Origin: Ascarosepion bandense
Taxonomy: Eukaryota > Mollusca > Cephalopoda > Sepiida > Sepiidae
Reading direction: 5' to 3'
DNA: 64,000 nt
Assembly: GCA_037127315.1 (NCBI GenBank)
Contig: JBBBDQ010001456.1
Location: 62,001 to 126,000 of the forward strand
This document shows, piece by piece, positions 31,950 to 43,599 of the stretch. A program made the position numbers and the translations under genes. The notes beneath the pieces were generated by a model. It did not search any database, had not been told where the DNA came from, and saw only the letters and a program-made list of their open reading frames with translations. Within the stretch, counting starts at the first letter, position 1; the number at the start of each line of letters is the position of its first letter.

Positions 31950-33190
31950 ATAATTTCTAATGAAATAATGGATTTTTTTATTTATTAATCCGACATATTT
32001 TTGGTCTCTTTTAATGTTATTTTTTTGTGGATACCCGAATTTGAGTAGAGGTTTCGTTTATTTTAGACAGTATTCTATTTCGTCTAAAGGCCTGAATATT
32101 CAAGACATCTTCTTAAAGATAAATGCGCTCTCCTTGAATCTTCGTCTGTCACAATGGACGGGTGTTATTCCAAGGAGGCTCTTTGCTCTGAACTCCATAC
32201 TTCAAGTGGAACTCACACATACGATCCATCGCTAAAGATGCTGACAAAAACAGTCGGTTTCGTACACCACACCAGTAATTACTTGACTCCTCTTGCTATT
32301 CACTAACTTAACAAGACTCAGATTGCACCGAAAATAGGCTATTTGTGCTGGAACTGCCCATTCTTCACTTTCTATTCTACGCATCCGTTAATTTTAACCG
32401 TTGTTTTTCCCTCATATTCTCTTAAACTGCGCTTCTTACTCTTATCATTTCCACAAAATTTTCTTCAATGGCCCTCTATCTTGTGTGGCTCTTGGGCCTT
32501 GTATAGGGTGAATATAGTTTTAACAAATCAAAATTATTTTATGGAGAGCTGCTGATGCGAAATTTAATAAAATATACATTTTTTGTAATTATGCAAGAAA
32601 TATCTTTCATGTATATTAGTTTGCAAATAATTGACATATATTTTTAAAGGACAATTTTAAGACATTTTCAGATCTTAGCCGATGCTGAAAACTTAACACA
32701 AAATAAAGATATATTTGAAGAGTCGAAAAATGTAAAGTTTAATGCTATTGAGCGTGAACTTTAAAAAAAATCTTCTTTTTTTTTTCATTTTACAACTGTT
32801 TGATCATTCTACGGGAAATCAAAAATCAAAATAAATAAATCAAATACTGAATTGTGTGCCTTGACCAGTGATTCATGATGACTGTTATAAGGATGATGAA
32901 AGAATAGCAATCCAAAAGGGAACAAGAAAGCAGAAAGAAACTCCCTTTTTTAAAACCACCAAAATTATTCAAAGTTTTTACTATTCTAGTTTTTACTAAT
33001 CGTTATAATAATGTTAGAAATACAATAATGATAAAAACAGTTAATTGAAATTAATTAAAGGTTTGTAAGTTTCCATCAAATTCTAACCATTCATTAATTT
33101 TTGGTACTTTTTCAAATCTGAGAGTAGGTTTTCATGTTAAAGTAAGCATCGTGTTTAGAGGTGTCATAAATGCTTTAGTGAGGAAAAGAA
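31950..33190. other. no gene recognised
   Basis: AT-rich. Frames at 32014-32235 and 32343-32555 show no motif. Confidence 0.45.
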
Positions 33191-33204
33191 ATATTTTAAA
33201 ATCG

Positions 33205-35050
33205 AATTCACCACAAAAAGGCAATAAAGTCACTCAGACACAAGGGGTTTATTGCGTGTGGCAGAATTAGAAAACAGAAACAGTACTAGGGAGCGAATAC
33301 GATAGAAAAGCAATCAGAAAGGCTACAAAGCGTTTAATGTTTGGAAGATTAAAATTGGCTAGAAAGTACGGTATCGGTAGAAAGCTCCGAACAAGAGAAG
33401 AGCGAGGAATTAAACTTAGCATAGAAATTACGGTTACATCTAGTCAACATGTAAATTGATGAGACCTCGTTGACAGTTTAGTACTACACTTATATTCACA
33501 GAGTTTAGGTACCATAGGAAAGAGTTCATCCAAACAATTACCATGAAAGTATTTATAGAAAATATAGGAGAGGCAACTTTACAGCGGTGGGTGAGTGATT
33601 GCTGATTCCTTCTTTGGATTTCATGAAGGATCTCTAAATATATAGCAGGAGCACAGGACTACATTTGAAAGTAATATTCGAAGTATGGATGAATGGTAGA
33701 CTTATAGATATGTAAGATACATTCTGGAGAGAAAAAATAATCTCGCACGACACAGTGAACCAACTTTTTTAGCAGCTGACCTCATATTGTTTTTGCACTT
33801 CATGTCAGCCAAAAATGTTAACCCGAGAAAGCACAGCGAATCACTCTCCTGAGTGTTAACATCAGTCATGCTGGTGGAAGTCAGAAAGAGGTCGCTCAGG
33901 TAATTAAATAGAAGGCAGTTTACTTTTTGAGCCATTCTTTGATACAGTTAACGGCAAATTGAAGGTCGTTTATGACATCAGCTACCATTTGACCTCATCG
34001 AAGTGATCAGATTTATTATCGAGACACGTGTAAATGGTTGTGTCATCAAACGAGATACCAAATTGAGAGATGATATTATCGGGTTAATGAAAATTAAAAA
34101 CAAAGTAAAGCCAAGGATAGCACCTTGTGGGACACCTGCATTAGTACAAAATGGCCTAGAAGAGTGGCCGTTTAGTATAACTTTCAATTCACGTTTTGAT
34201 AAGAAATACGGGATTAGTTTTAAAAATTTTCAGGAGACACAGCAACTTTTCAACTTGTGTAGATGACATGTATGCCAAACCATATCGGACGCTTTCCAGA
34301 TGTCCAAAGCAACACCTTCAGCTTCACCCTTCTTATCTAAAGCTTGATAGACTCTTTCCGCCTTTATCATCAATACATCAGCAGTTGACATAGAGAAACA
34401 AAACCCATATTTCTTGTATGAAAGAAAGCCCTGCTATGTGAAATTCTCAACTAATTCAGCATTAAGAGTCTTTAATAATTTACCAAAAGGAGGTAAAAGG
34501 CTGATAGTTGGAATGGTTGTGCGGTTCATCTGAGTTTATAAAAACTGAGAAAAAAAAAAACAGATGAGAATTTCCAACAATCAGGAAAGCGAAAGGTAGT
34601 GAGGCATTTATTATACAGTTTCGAGAGAATAGGAGCCAGTTCGGAAGCACACTTCTTAAGGACGCCATTAGGTTCACGTGTTTTGAGATGATAATAGAAA
34701 CCATGGACGGGTTTATGCACATATCACTCAACAGAGACTCAATCAAAAGTGAAAAGTTAAGCAAATATTCTCCAGATGAGTCAAGAGTAGATGTTAAAGA
34801 GAATTCATGGGGATAAAATTGAGCATTATCAGCAGATATTAACACCTCAAATTGATTGAAGAGAGAAAGAATAGAAAACTTACTGCTTATTTGATACACT
34901 ATTACAGTGCCGCTAGTAGTCACATGTTGTTAGATGCATTGTCAGTACACTGTCACATTCTCTCAGTAAACAAAACCTTGGTTCGTTTGAGGACACTTTT
35001 ACATATATTACGTGCAACCACGAATAGGTGCCTGTTGTAATCAGAAATAT
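33205..35050 (-). pseudogene. LINE relic, antisense, long and decayed
   Basis: Old copy of the family at 40821-43575, reading right to left. Minus-strand pieces: 34923-34480 (SVLPNWLLFSRNCIINASLP, then SDEPHNHSNYQPFTSF, the lead-in to RT), 34187-33978 (MKVILNGHSSRPFCTNAGVP, then QGAILGFTLFLIFIN, the palm), and 33935-33702 (TFLADMKCKNNMRSAAKKV, GSLCRARLFFLS). The YADD region is damaged. The plus-strand start at 33205 (CACCACAAAAAGGCAATAAA) is a decayed form of the LINE tail. Much more diverged than the 42 and 48 kb copies. Confidence 0.75.
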
Positions 35051-36193
35051 TCCAGCTGGTATAACCGGAAATGGTGGTTCCTGTGTGCTAAAAAATTAAC
35101 GATAAATTAACGATCAACCCGATAACTTCTTTTCAATTTTTTCTTTTAATAAATTTTTCTATGAAAATAATTAAAATACCTTGTTGGTGCAATGAAATAT
35201 TTTGACAGCAGTAGTCAAAAATAGGATTGTGGAAAATAATTGTAATAAGTAAAGTATCACTGTCTATTTAAAAAAATCTTTTTCCCCTTAATTTTCTTTC
35301 TTATATTCCCCATTGATAGTATAAGAAAGTCAAAACTGCTTCATAAAGTTTCAATGTTTATAAATATTTTTCTTCTTCAAAATGAAACAAGTTTCTTGAA
35401 TATGGGCGGCTTGATTTGATTTATATCGCGAATTTAAAAAAAGAGTACAAACGAGGTTGCAAAAGAATTTTTGTTTGACCTTTCAGAGTGCTGACACACC
35501 GGAAAAAATGGATTCTTCACATATACTTTAATGAAAAAGGAATAAATACTTTTTTTTTACACAATCTAGTTAATCATTAAATGCACTATTTTACTTTGAA
35601 TCAAATGTCTGCGTGAGATATTGGATTGTTGAGAGAGTATAAAATTGCTTTAATTTCTCTTCTGATGGTATTTATCAAATTAGGTAAACGAATTTGGCGG
35701 AAAAGTGTTTGTTTTAAAACCATCTAATTTTTTTATTTACAGACATAAAATTATTTTTCCTTTCTACGAATTAACTTTAAATCTTTCAAATAAAACCGCA
35801 GTGGAACTGGAAAGTAGATAGTTAAATTATTTAAAATGCGTTTTTATTTGTAGCTTTTTAGTGGAGTTATGTAGTTTGTGTTTTCTTATTTATTTCCTTA
35901 ATTTATTTATTTTGACGCAGCAGTAATCCAGTGATCATTTTTAATTATCCACTTTCGACATAGCATTAATGATTAAAGTAGCATTAAAAAAAAGATTAAG
36001 AAATATAGACCACTTCGTTAAGTTCTCTATTCCCAAGACTTTTACGTTTGCATTTTAAACTAATATCGATATTGATTGAATAAGCAAACATTCATTTCAT
36101 TATGTTACCAACTTTATCGTAATTGCATGAATAATTGTTAACTTTGACTGCACCGCATAACTGTAATAATAATTTTAGTGACAATAACTGATT

Positions 36194-36231
36194 GATGATG
36201 ATGATGATGATGATGACGACGACGATGATGA
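36194..36231. repeat. (GAT)n(GAC)n microsatellite
   Basis: Trinucleotide run with a GAC core. Confidence 0.95.
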
Positions 36232-36349
36232 TCTCTCTTCAATGTTTATGGATGCAGTTTTAAAGCTTTTGTACTAAACATAATTTGGTAGGATTTCTAT
36301 CGGTGAAGTTATCTCTTCTAAGGTATTTCCTATCGCAACAACGAAGTTT

Positions 36350-36354
<5 letters not shown>

Positions 36355-36391
<37 letters not shown>
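36355..36391. repeat. (GA)n microsatellite
   Basis: Uninterrupted GA run. Confidence 0.95.
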
Positions 36392-36394
<3 letters not shown>

Positions 36395-37689
36395 ACCGAA
36401 AAAAATAAAATAATCGGTAATCAGTATCAGAACAAATGTGCTTTTATTGAGCAGCCGGTCATTAATCATCAAAAGGATATATTTCAAATAAAATGTAAGT
36501 AAAACTATTGTAAAGTTTATAAAGAAGTGTGGGGGACATTTCGTAATAAACTGAAATATTGTGTAACCAGAGTTGATAATAAAGATCACATACAGGATAA
36601 TTAAGTAAAAGTTATCACTTTCAGTGTAAATTATACTGTATTTGTGATGCCAATCGTCGCTTAGTAGTAAGAAAGAAAAGCGTGACGTGATAGTTGTTTT
36701 TTACTTTTGAGAAAGAAGACAAAGAAAATGGAAAAGTGCGTCTTGATATTTACAAATCAACTGACTGCTTTTTTCTGCCCTGATTGCAATAAATGAACAC
36801 ATCACTTTACTTTCTTTAATTTCGACGTGCTTAAAATTTAATCCTGAGAAGAGTTCATGAAGCTTGTACTTAATTGATCCTAACACAACGCACATATACA
36901 AACTTAATACCTATGTATTGTCTGAGTTATATGTACACATTTTTTGCAGTTATATTCCTACAGATACGGATAAATGTTCAAATAAATATACGTTTCATAT
37001 GAAATTTGCATTGCTTGATGTTCGATTCTATGACAGATATTTATCATTGAATTAAATGCATTAACAAGCAAGAATACTGTATTGAAAATATTTCTGTTGT
37101 AAAATAAATTCAGTTTTCCCCATTAGTCTACGGACATTGATGTATTGTAATTGTACCTATATTTGTAGACATAAGATGTTTTGTAGTACAAAATACAAAC
37201 TCTTAAAAATTGGCTGTACTATCTAACATAATTCTAGATTAAACATTCTTCTACAATCTACAAAATAAAATTTTCAAAAATATTTGTTGTTTTTTCTTTC
37301 TGCGAGAAATGCAGTAGTTTTCAGTCTAATTTTGTTATAAAAAATATCAAATTATTAGATATTTGAAGAGGAGATAAACAAAGGCATGATATATCACAAA
37401 AAAATTACAATCTTTCATGACCGCTGAAAGATAAATTAAGCAAATATATATTATTAATAGTGCTGAAAATTTCTTGACCCACTTCTCAAATGACCAAACA
37501 CGTTTTTGTTGGGGCTAATAACTTATCAACATTTCTTCCTATTTATAAAAGTTATCTTAGTGGGTGGAAGAATGTGATGTGCCGTGAAATTCAGTAGTTA
37601 AATTTTGATTTTTTTACATAGGCTCGAAATATGTCTTCCTTAATTTCTCTTTAATGCAGCATCAAATGAATATTAAAATCACAAGAGAA

Positions 37690-38720
37690 GGATGGCTGGC
37701 AATCAAGATCTGAAAGAGAAGCACTAATCTAATCATATTGCCAGATGACAAAGGCAACGCTTCAGTGGTGATGGACAAGTTGAGATACTCCGAAAAATTT
37801 GCAAGCCTAGTTGGGGGTGGCAGCTATAGTAAGGTGAAAAAGGATCCGTCCCTAAAACTGAGAAGATGTCACAGATGCTAATTAAGAAAAAAAGACTACT
37901 TCGCACTTCATATTGACAGCTGGCTCAATGTTACTCCAAGCTGTCACATATGTATAGTCTCCCCCAAATTCACAGTGTTGGTATTCTATATCAACTATGT
38001 GTCACCCGCTTAGCAGATTCTTTGTAGATTGACTATATATCAATCCACTAAGAGAGAAGACCTTGCTCTATGCTAGAAATTGATCCAAGGGACTCTCATT
38101 CGTATCAGTCACTTGATAATCTTGGATGTGGTAAGCCTGATCACCAGATTTCCTTCAGATGAGGCCCTGACAGTGGTTCAAAACCAACTGAAATCAGACT
38201 CTTTTTTCGGAGAATATACTATTATTGCAATAGATAATTTGATTGAAATATTGACGTTCTGTGTACTGACAACATTCTTCCAACTAGAGTCTGACGCATA
38301 CCAACAGGAAAACGCTTAGCTTTGAATTCACTGTTGTCACCAGTGATGAAAGCATCGATCTAGTTCACAATGGAAGAAGAAAAAAATAATCATCTAGCCT
38401 TCCTAGGTGTACTAACATCTCGCAGAAAGAATGGGTTAAAAATATCTGTATTGTATATCACAAGCCAGCATTTCAATTCCCACACTCCATCTAGTGTGAA
38501 GAAAGAGATTGTCCGATGCCTACAACACCGGGGAAAAGTCATAAGTGATGACCCAGATACATATCAACAAGAAATGATGAACATCAAGTACCACACAGAA
38601 GCCGCTGATAAAGAAAGAAGGACACTTTTCACCAAAGCAGGAATCAAGCAGCACGTATCAGCACATTGCCAGGCGGTTGTTGTATCAAGCAGTGTGTTGT
38701 TTTGACGAGCTTAACGAAAC
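37690..38720 (+). pseudogene. Penelope-like element reverse transcriptase relic
   Basis: From 37729 a frame reads LIILPDDKGNASVVMDKL, then YSEKFASLVGGGSYSKVKKD, the N-terminal region of Penelope-like RTs. After frame changes, 38080-38319 reads LDVVSLITRFPSDEALTVVQ, LIEILTFCVLTTFFQLESD, then AYQQENA, the palm region before the catalytic box. The expected segment with YxDD is missing between about 38320 and 38360. 38370-38705 resumes EEEKNNHLAFLGVLTSRRKN, HFNSHTPSSVKKEIVRCLQH and YQQEMMNIK. No GIY-YIG endonuclease is seen. Dead copy. Relevant because this class carries hammerheads. Confidence 0.8.
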
Positions 38721-38729
38721 AGGGTTGTT

Positions 38730-39320
38730 CATGCTGTCAATTTAGTCGTCATCGTAGAAAGCAAATCAATTTTCACCTATTCGTACAATACTTTAGCTAT
38801 AGTACCGGTTTTATCAGTTGATAGCAGAATTTTAACTTTTGATTATAGGTACCTATAGTTTTATTCATATTTCTAGGTATCCTTTGATTATATGCAGATA
38901 TAATGCACCCCAGCTCCTACGCCTATGATATTTTAATCAAAAGTTAAAATTCTGTGACCAAAGGTTAGAGATATCTACTTACCAAAGTGATCTAGAAAAA
39001 AGTAGATATCAATAATTAAAAGTTAAAATGTTTTGAATGGTAAGTCGCGATTTTAAAAACTTTAGGAATTCCTGGCCTTGATTAAAGCGTTGATTGTGAA
39101 TTTGGGGACATTAATTGTCAGTTCAATCCTTGGGATGGGTAGTGTGTACTTGGATTCAATAAACAAATTGGTTGAGCAGTACTACAAATAAAAACTAGAC
39201 AAGATATTAGTAGAGAAGAGTCTTTGGGATACATATTTTTTTTATTAAAATAAGCACACAAACACAATAGAACATTCTAGATAAATTGGATCAAAACAGC
39301 AGTAGAATTTAGATTACATT
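38730..39320. other. no gene recognised
   Basis: Internal short repetition: AAAAGTTAAAATTCTGTGA and AAAAGTTAAAATGTTTTGA near 38938-39035, and ATAGGTACCTATAG near 38846. Confidence 0.4.
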
Positions 39321-39329
39321 TTTATATTT

Positions 39330-39726
39330 CTCAACCAATCAGCTAAAAACTTAGAATAAGAACATTCTAGAAAAATAGGCTTGGAAGTAAATTAACACAA
39401 AAATATTTAGGCCCCAAAACAAAAATGTAAAATAATAAATCTGATTGGTCAGTAAATGTTTTCACACCCTAATGTTAGGAAGCTTAGTTGATCCCCTATT
39501 AATGTATATAATACACACAGTGTTAGAGAAAAATAGGTCATTTCATCAAGCAATCACCAAGCAGTAACCGAGCAGGCCATTAAGTCCGCATGACACCGTA
39601 TACTTTGCCGGCCATGTCCTTTCTTCCATGCCAAAAGTTCGTGACCTCGCTCCAAGGACCTTAAAAGAAAAGCCGACGAAACTTTCTTTCAGCAACGCGA
39701 CACGCTGCCGCCAACTGAATGTAAGT
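39330..39726 (+). promoter_or_regulatory. promoter-like block with a downstream splice-donor-like site
   Basis: CCAAT at 39335, inverted CCAAT at 39444 and TATATAAT at 39505-39512, then a GC-richer stretch of about 190 bp, then GTAAGT at 39721. This could be a promoter and first exon, or the LTR and leader of a retroelement. No open frame runs into the GTAAGT site. Confidence 0.3.
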
Positions 39727-39989
39727 AGAAAAGGCTTATTTACAGACTTTGCTAATGCAAACTCATACACGTTTTTGGACAAAAATTAACTTCTTGCCAA
39801 GTTTATATTTCTCAAAAAGGCAATTTTAGAATCATGTATTTTGTTGGTTTCTACATACCATTTTATTTTGTCACATAATAAATTGTTTGTTGTTGAATTG
39901 TTCCTTTCACTTTGCGCGATGGTAAAACAGAGTGTTGTATTTGTGGGGGAAATAATCAACATACAACCCAGCAAATACCAAATCCCCCA

Positions 39990-40132
39990 CAAGTCTACCC
40001 CCGTAGATTAAATAAATAGTTCACCTGAGGAAGGTAGGAGGTCACAATGACCGAAACATTGTGATAATAACAACAAAGATGATGAAAATAGACCGAATGT
40101 AAATAGTGCAAATAATGATTCTATAATTATAT
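39990..40132 (+). mobile_element. SINE-like 3' tail
   Basis: Contains CCTGAGGAAGG, a GGTCA/TGACC hairpin, CCGAAAC, then AACAAAGATGATGAAAATAG and ACCGAATGTAAAT. The same ordered words are at 56465-56565, so this is the tail of a dispersed short element. The tRNA-like head is not visible here. Confidence 0.45.
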
Positions 40133-40133
40133 C

Positions 40134-40164
40134 GTAAATAAGAGCCATATAGGCTCTTATTTAC
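40134..40164. repeat. perfect 13-bp hairpin
   Basis: GTAAATAAGAGCC and GGCTCTTATTTAC are exact reverse complements around ATATA. Confidence 0.9.
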
Positions 40165-40760
40165 TATATAATTCCTCGAATCTGGACAAATTTTATTGAA
40201 TTTGTTCCTTCTCTTACGCAGAATATTATGTTGTTATTAATACAGTTATCAAAGACTGTATTCAACCCAACAGAAAAAATGTGGTGGCTAATATACTGAT
40301 CGGATCAAAATAATTACAGAACCATTAATTATATATTTTATACAAAGATTAGAGTACATTTTGTTTTGTTCGTAGAATCTTCTCTAGTTATAGAGTACAT
40401 TTTAACACAAATAGCCACTAATTCCTTTCCCTGCTGACTGAAAAACAACGATCTCATCTTAAACTCTTTTCATCTTAATTTTGTCAACCCACTGTTGATT
40501 TCTGTCTTGATTTCTTGGATAAGCATTGTCTACATTCGGACTAACTGTAAATCGTATGACGAGTGTTTCACCATCACTTTTGAGATTTCGGTCTAACTTT
40601 TCTTGCTTTTTAGAGAGTTTGTTTTTTACTTTACAAAATTCATAAATACACTTGAAGAAATGTTTCACATGGCGTATTTAGACGTCATTAACCGAAAAAC
40701 AAAATTAAGATTTTTTATTCATTATTAATAATTGCTTTAGTTGTACTGACTGATGTTATT
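40165..40760. other. no gene recognised
   Basis: AT-rich. The minus frame 40668-40459 is lysine-rich without motif. Confidence 0.45.
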
Positions 40761-40763
40761 TCA

Positions 40764-40766
<3 letters not shown>

Positions 40767-40819
<53 letters not shown>
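40767..40819. repeat. (TA)n microsatellite at LINE 5' side
   Basis: Pure TA run. A shorter TA run lies just past the LINE poly(A) at 43577-43589. Confidence 0.97.
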
Positions 40820-40822
<3 letters not shown>

Positions 40823-40827
40823 TCCGC

Positions 40828-41265
40828 CTGTCTCTCCTCAGTTCGGTTAGCTACCTATTCTTCCTTTACCGTTCTCCCTCCTCTCCTAACTGCTCCCTAC
40901 TAGATAGCATTGCCGACGACATAGATAAGGCTATTTCCTATCACCCATTCGCCCACATATTTGTATTTGGAGACCTCAATGCCCATCACTCTGAGTGGCT
41001 TGAAAACGCCGTTACTGATCCGGCGGGCATTCACGCCATGAACTTTGCTATTTCCCAATCCCTTACGCAAGTGGTGGACTTCCCCACTCGCTTCCCAAGC
41101 ACTCCCTCGGGTCATTCCTCACTGCTAGATATACGTTTCACCTCTGCGCCTGACGCCTGTCAAGTCTCGCAGCTTTGCCCTCTCGGCAACTCCGACCACG
41201 CTGTAGTCTCCCTCAGTATTTCTTTCCAATCTCACCTCCCCAGGAGCCCCACACTTATAGAACCT
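40828..41265 (+). pseudogene. LINE endonuclease domain, C-terminal part
   Basis: Frame open 40753-41385; the LINE part starts near 40828. It reads FAHIFVFGDLNAHHSEWLE, then TRFPSTPSGHSSLLDIRFTS and LGNSDHAVVSLSISF. GDLNAHH and SDH are catalytic motifs of the apurinic-type endonuclease that nicks the target for primed reverse transcription. The first part of the domain is missing. Similarity to the LINE stops near 41260, where a frameshift passes the reading to the frame of the next entry; the first codons of this frame come from the TA repeat. Confidence 0.85.
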
Positions 41266-43334
41266 CCTACCTCTACCAAAAAGCTGACTGGGATGCATTT
41301 CGCGATTTCCTCTGCGACGTCCCTTGGGGAAAAGTGTTTGACCTATCAGTTGATGACTGTGCCTCTGAGGTCTCGTCATGGGTGAAAGCTGGCATTGATG
41401 CCTTCATACCCATCAGGAAGTATTGCTTAAAACCTCATTCCTCTCCGTGGTTCTCTCCGGCCTGCTCAGCCGCCATTTCCCACAGGAACCATTACTTCCG
41501 TCTATTCCGGAGACAGCCAACTGATCACAATAGGCGCCTGTTCACATCTGCTCGCAGTGAGTGCAAGAGAACCCTAAATGACGCCAAACAGTTGTTTGCT
41601 GAGAGAATGCGACAGCACATAGCTGACCGCAAGTTCGGCTCCAAGGACTATTGGAGGATTTGTAAACGAGTGCTCAACAATAGGAAATCTTCAATACCTC
41701 CTTTAATCCATGGATTTGAGGTTCTCACGTCATCTGCGGACAAAGCTGAGTGCTTTGCCCGCAGATTCTCATCCACATTCGACTCGTCCGGAGTGCACCC
41801 ACCCGACTTCCCTATTAGAACTGAGGCCAAACTGCACGACGTATATATTACCCCGACAGTAGTATCCAGAGTAATTTCAAAGCTCGACCCCCATAAGGCG
41901 TGTGGAGACGATGGAATCCCGGTGATAGTCCTTAAGAAGTGTGCCCCTGAACTTTCCCCTGTCCTCTCTAAACTGTTTAACTACTGCCTTTCTGCTTCCT
42001 GCTTTCCTGCATGCTGGAAATTCTCCTCAGTCGTTCCTGTCTTTAAGAATTGTGGTGAACCCTCGGACTCATCCAACTATCGCCCTATCAGTCTTCTACC
42101 GATATTCGGGAAAGTATTCGAGGCTATAATCAATGCTGAAATAGTTCATCATCTCACCGCTCACAAACTGTTCTCCGACAGGCAATATAGATTCCGCTTT
42201 GACAGGTCCACAGCCGACCTGCTAACAACTGTAACAGAGTACATGCTACAGGCCCTTGATGAGTCTGACGAGGCTCGCGCGGTTGCTCTGGACATCTCCA
42301 AGGCTTTCGACAGGGTTTGGCACCCTGGCCTCCTATGCAAACTACGCGGTTATGGTATTACCGGTCGCCTGCTTGACCTAATCGAATCTTTCTTAAATAA
42401 CCGCAAAATGAAGGTCGTTCTGAATGGGCGTGCCTCTTCGTCCTACAGCACGAATGCTGGTGTCCCACAGGGCTCTATCCTGGGCCCGACGCTCTTCCTT
42501 ATTTTCATCAACGACCTCCCAGATGAGATCAAGTCCCAAGTAGGCATCTACGCAGATGACACTACAATATACTCCCGCTCCAGTAAGAAACCTGTCGTGG
42601 CGGACAGACATAATCTCGCTGCTGACCTTGAGCGGGATCTACACTCTGTGGTGAACTGGGGCAAGAAGTGGCTTGTCAACTTCAATTCATCTAAGACCAA
42701 GCTGTTGTCTGTCAACCATTACAGGCAACCTCTTCTACCTCCCATAAGCATGGACCAGATGATTCTCCCGGAGAGTAATACACTACGCCTCCTCGGACTT
42801 ACCTTGTCCTCAGACCTCAAATGGAACCACTATATTGAATCCATAGCAAAATCTACTGCTAAGAAGATTGGGTCACTATGTCGATCCAGGATGATTTTTC
42901 CACCTGAATCCATCCTGCATATATACAAGTCAACCATCCGTCCGTGCATGGAGTACTGCTGCCATTTATGGTCAGGTGCCCCTGCCGTTCTCCTCAGTGT
43001 TCTTGACAAGCTCCAAAGGAGAGTCTGTAATGTGATAGGTACTGATCTGGCGACTCGACTGCAGCCACTTCCCCATCGTCGAAATGTGGCCTCCCTCTGT
43101 TTCTTCTATAAATACTTTCATGGCTTCTGCTCGGATGAGCTTAAGTCACTGATGCCTCCTCAACAGGTGTTTACCCGTGCAACCAGACTGGCAACTGGGT
43201 CCCACCCATTCACAGTCAGGTTAGCCAAATGCAGACGACAATTCTACTCCTGCAGCTTCCTCTCTCGCACATCCCGCCTGTGGAACACTCCCGTATTCTT
43301 GCTTTCCAGACGGCTACAACCTCCAGAAATTTAA
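41175..43334 (+). pseudogene. LINE ORF2 reverse transcriptase, 719 codons open
   Basis: LINE sequence in this frame begins near 41250 (RTSYLYQKADWDAF). Linker to about residue 210, then RT: KLDPHKACGDDGIPVIVL (near 235), SDSSNYRPISLLPIFGKVFE (near 295-315), ALDISKAFDRVWHP with the first catalytic aspartate (near 370), GVPQGSILGPTLFLIFINDL (near 430) and the IYADDTTIYS box (near 458). All RT catalytic residues are present. The thumb and C-terminal region follow: STIRPCMEYCCHLW, LDKLQRRVCNVI, FHGFCSDELKSLM. Near 43287 a 2-bp deletion relative to the 48 kb copy (TGGAACACTCCC for TGGAACTCACTCCC) shifts the frame, losing the true end (PDGYN...). No stop lies inside the RT. Recently active family; this copy is broken. 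Confidence 0.9.
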
Positions 43335-43599
43335 ATGCAAAGTTAATACTCATCTACTAACCACTGGCCTCTAGCTCTCTCCCCTCCCCTGTATAACCTT
43401 CACTTTCTCTCCGCCTATGTATCTGTCATTGCACCTGCTTTCTCAGCTTTCTATTGTTCCTTTCTAACTAGCTTTTACTCCTCACTCTTTTCTAATTAAT
43501 CTTTTTACATTTATGTAACCCCCTGCACATCAGTGGCGTTTCTGCCTTGCTCGGGGTGAAATGATTAAAAAAAAAATATATATATATATTGGGGTGCGT

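Larger units (their letters stand above)
35055..37670. other. no gene recognised
   Basis: AT-rich, about 2.6 kb. Only microsatellites at 36194-36231 and 36355-36391 stand out. Confidence 0.5.
40821..43575 (+). mobile_element. LINE (EN/RT type), 5' truncated, with poly(A) tail
   Basis: The best-preserved element in the window. It lacks ORF1 and the start of the endonuclease but keeps the rest of ORF2, a 3' UTR of about 200 bp and an A-run at 43565. The 3' UTR ends in a phrase around CCCTGCACATCAGTGGCGTT and TCGGGGTGAAATGATT, which recurs in decayed form at the tail of every antisense copy here. Both ends touch TA repeats, so it appears to have landed in a TA microsatellite. Jockey/CR1-like by layout; clade not settled. 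Confidence 0.85.

Noticed and set aside
40025..40065. Functional hammerhead in the SINE-like tail
   Set aside because: CTGAGGA and GAAAC are present, but the stem between them is not flush with the core and no NUH site pairs correctly.
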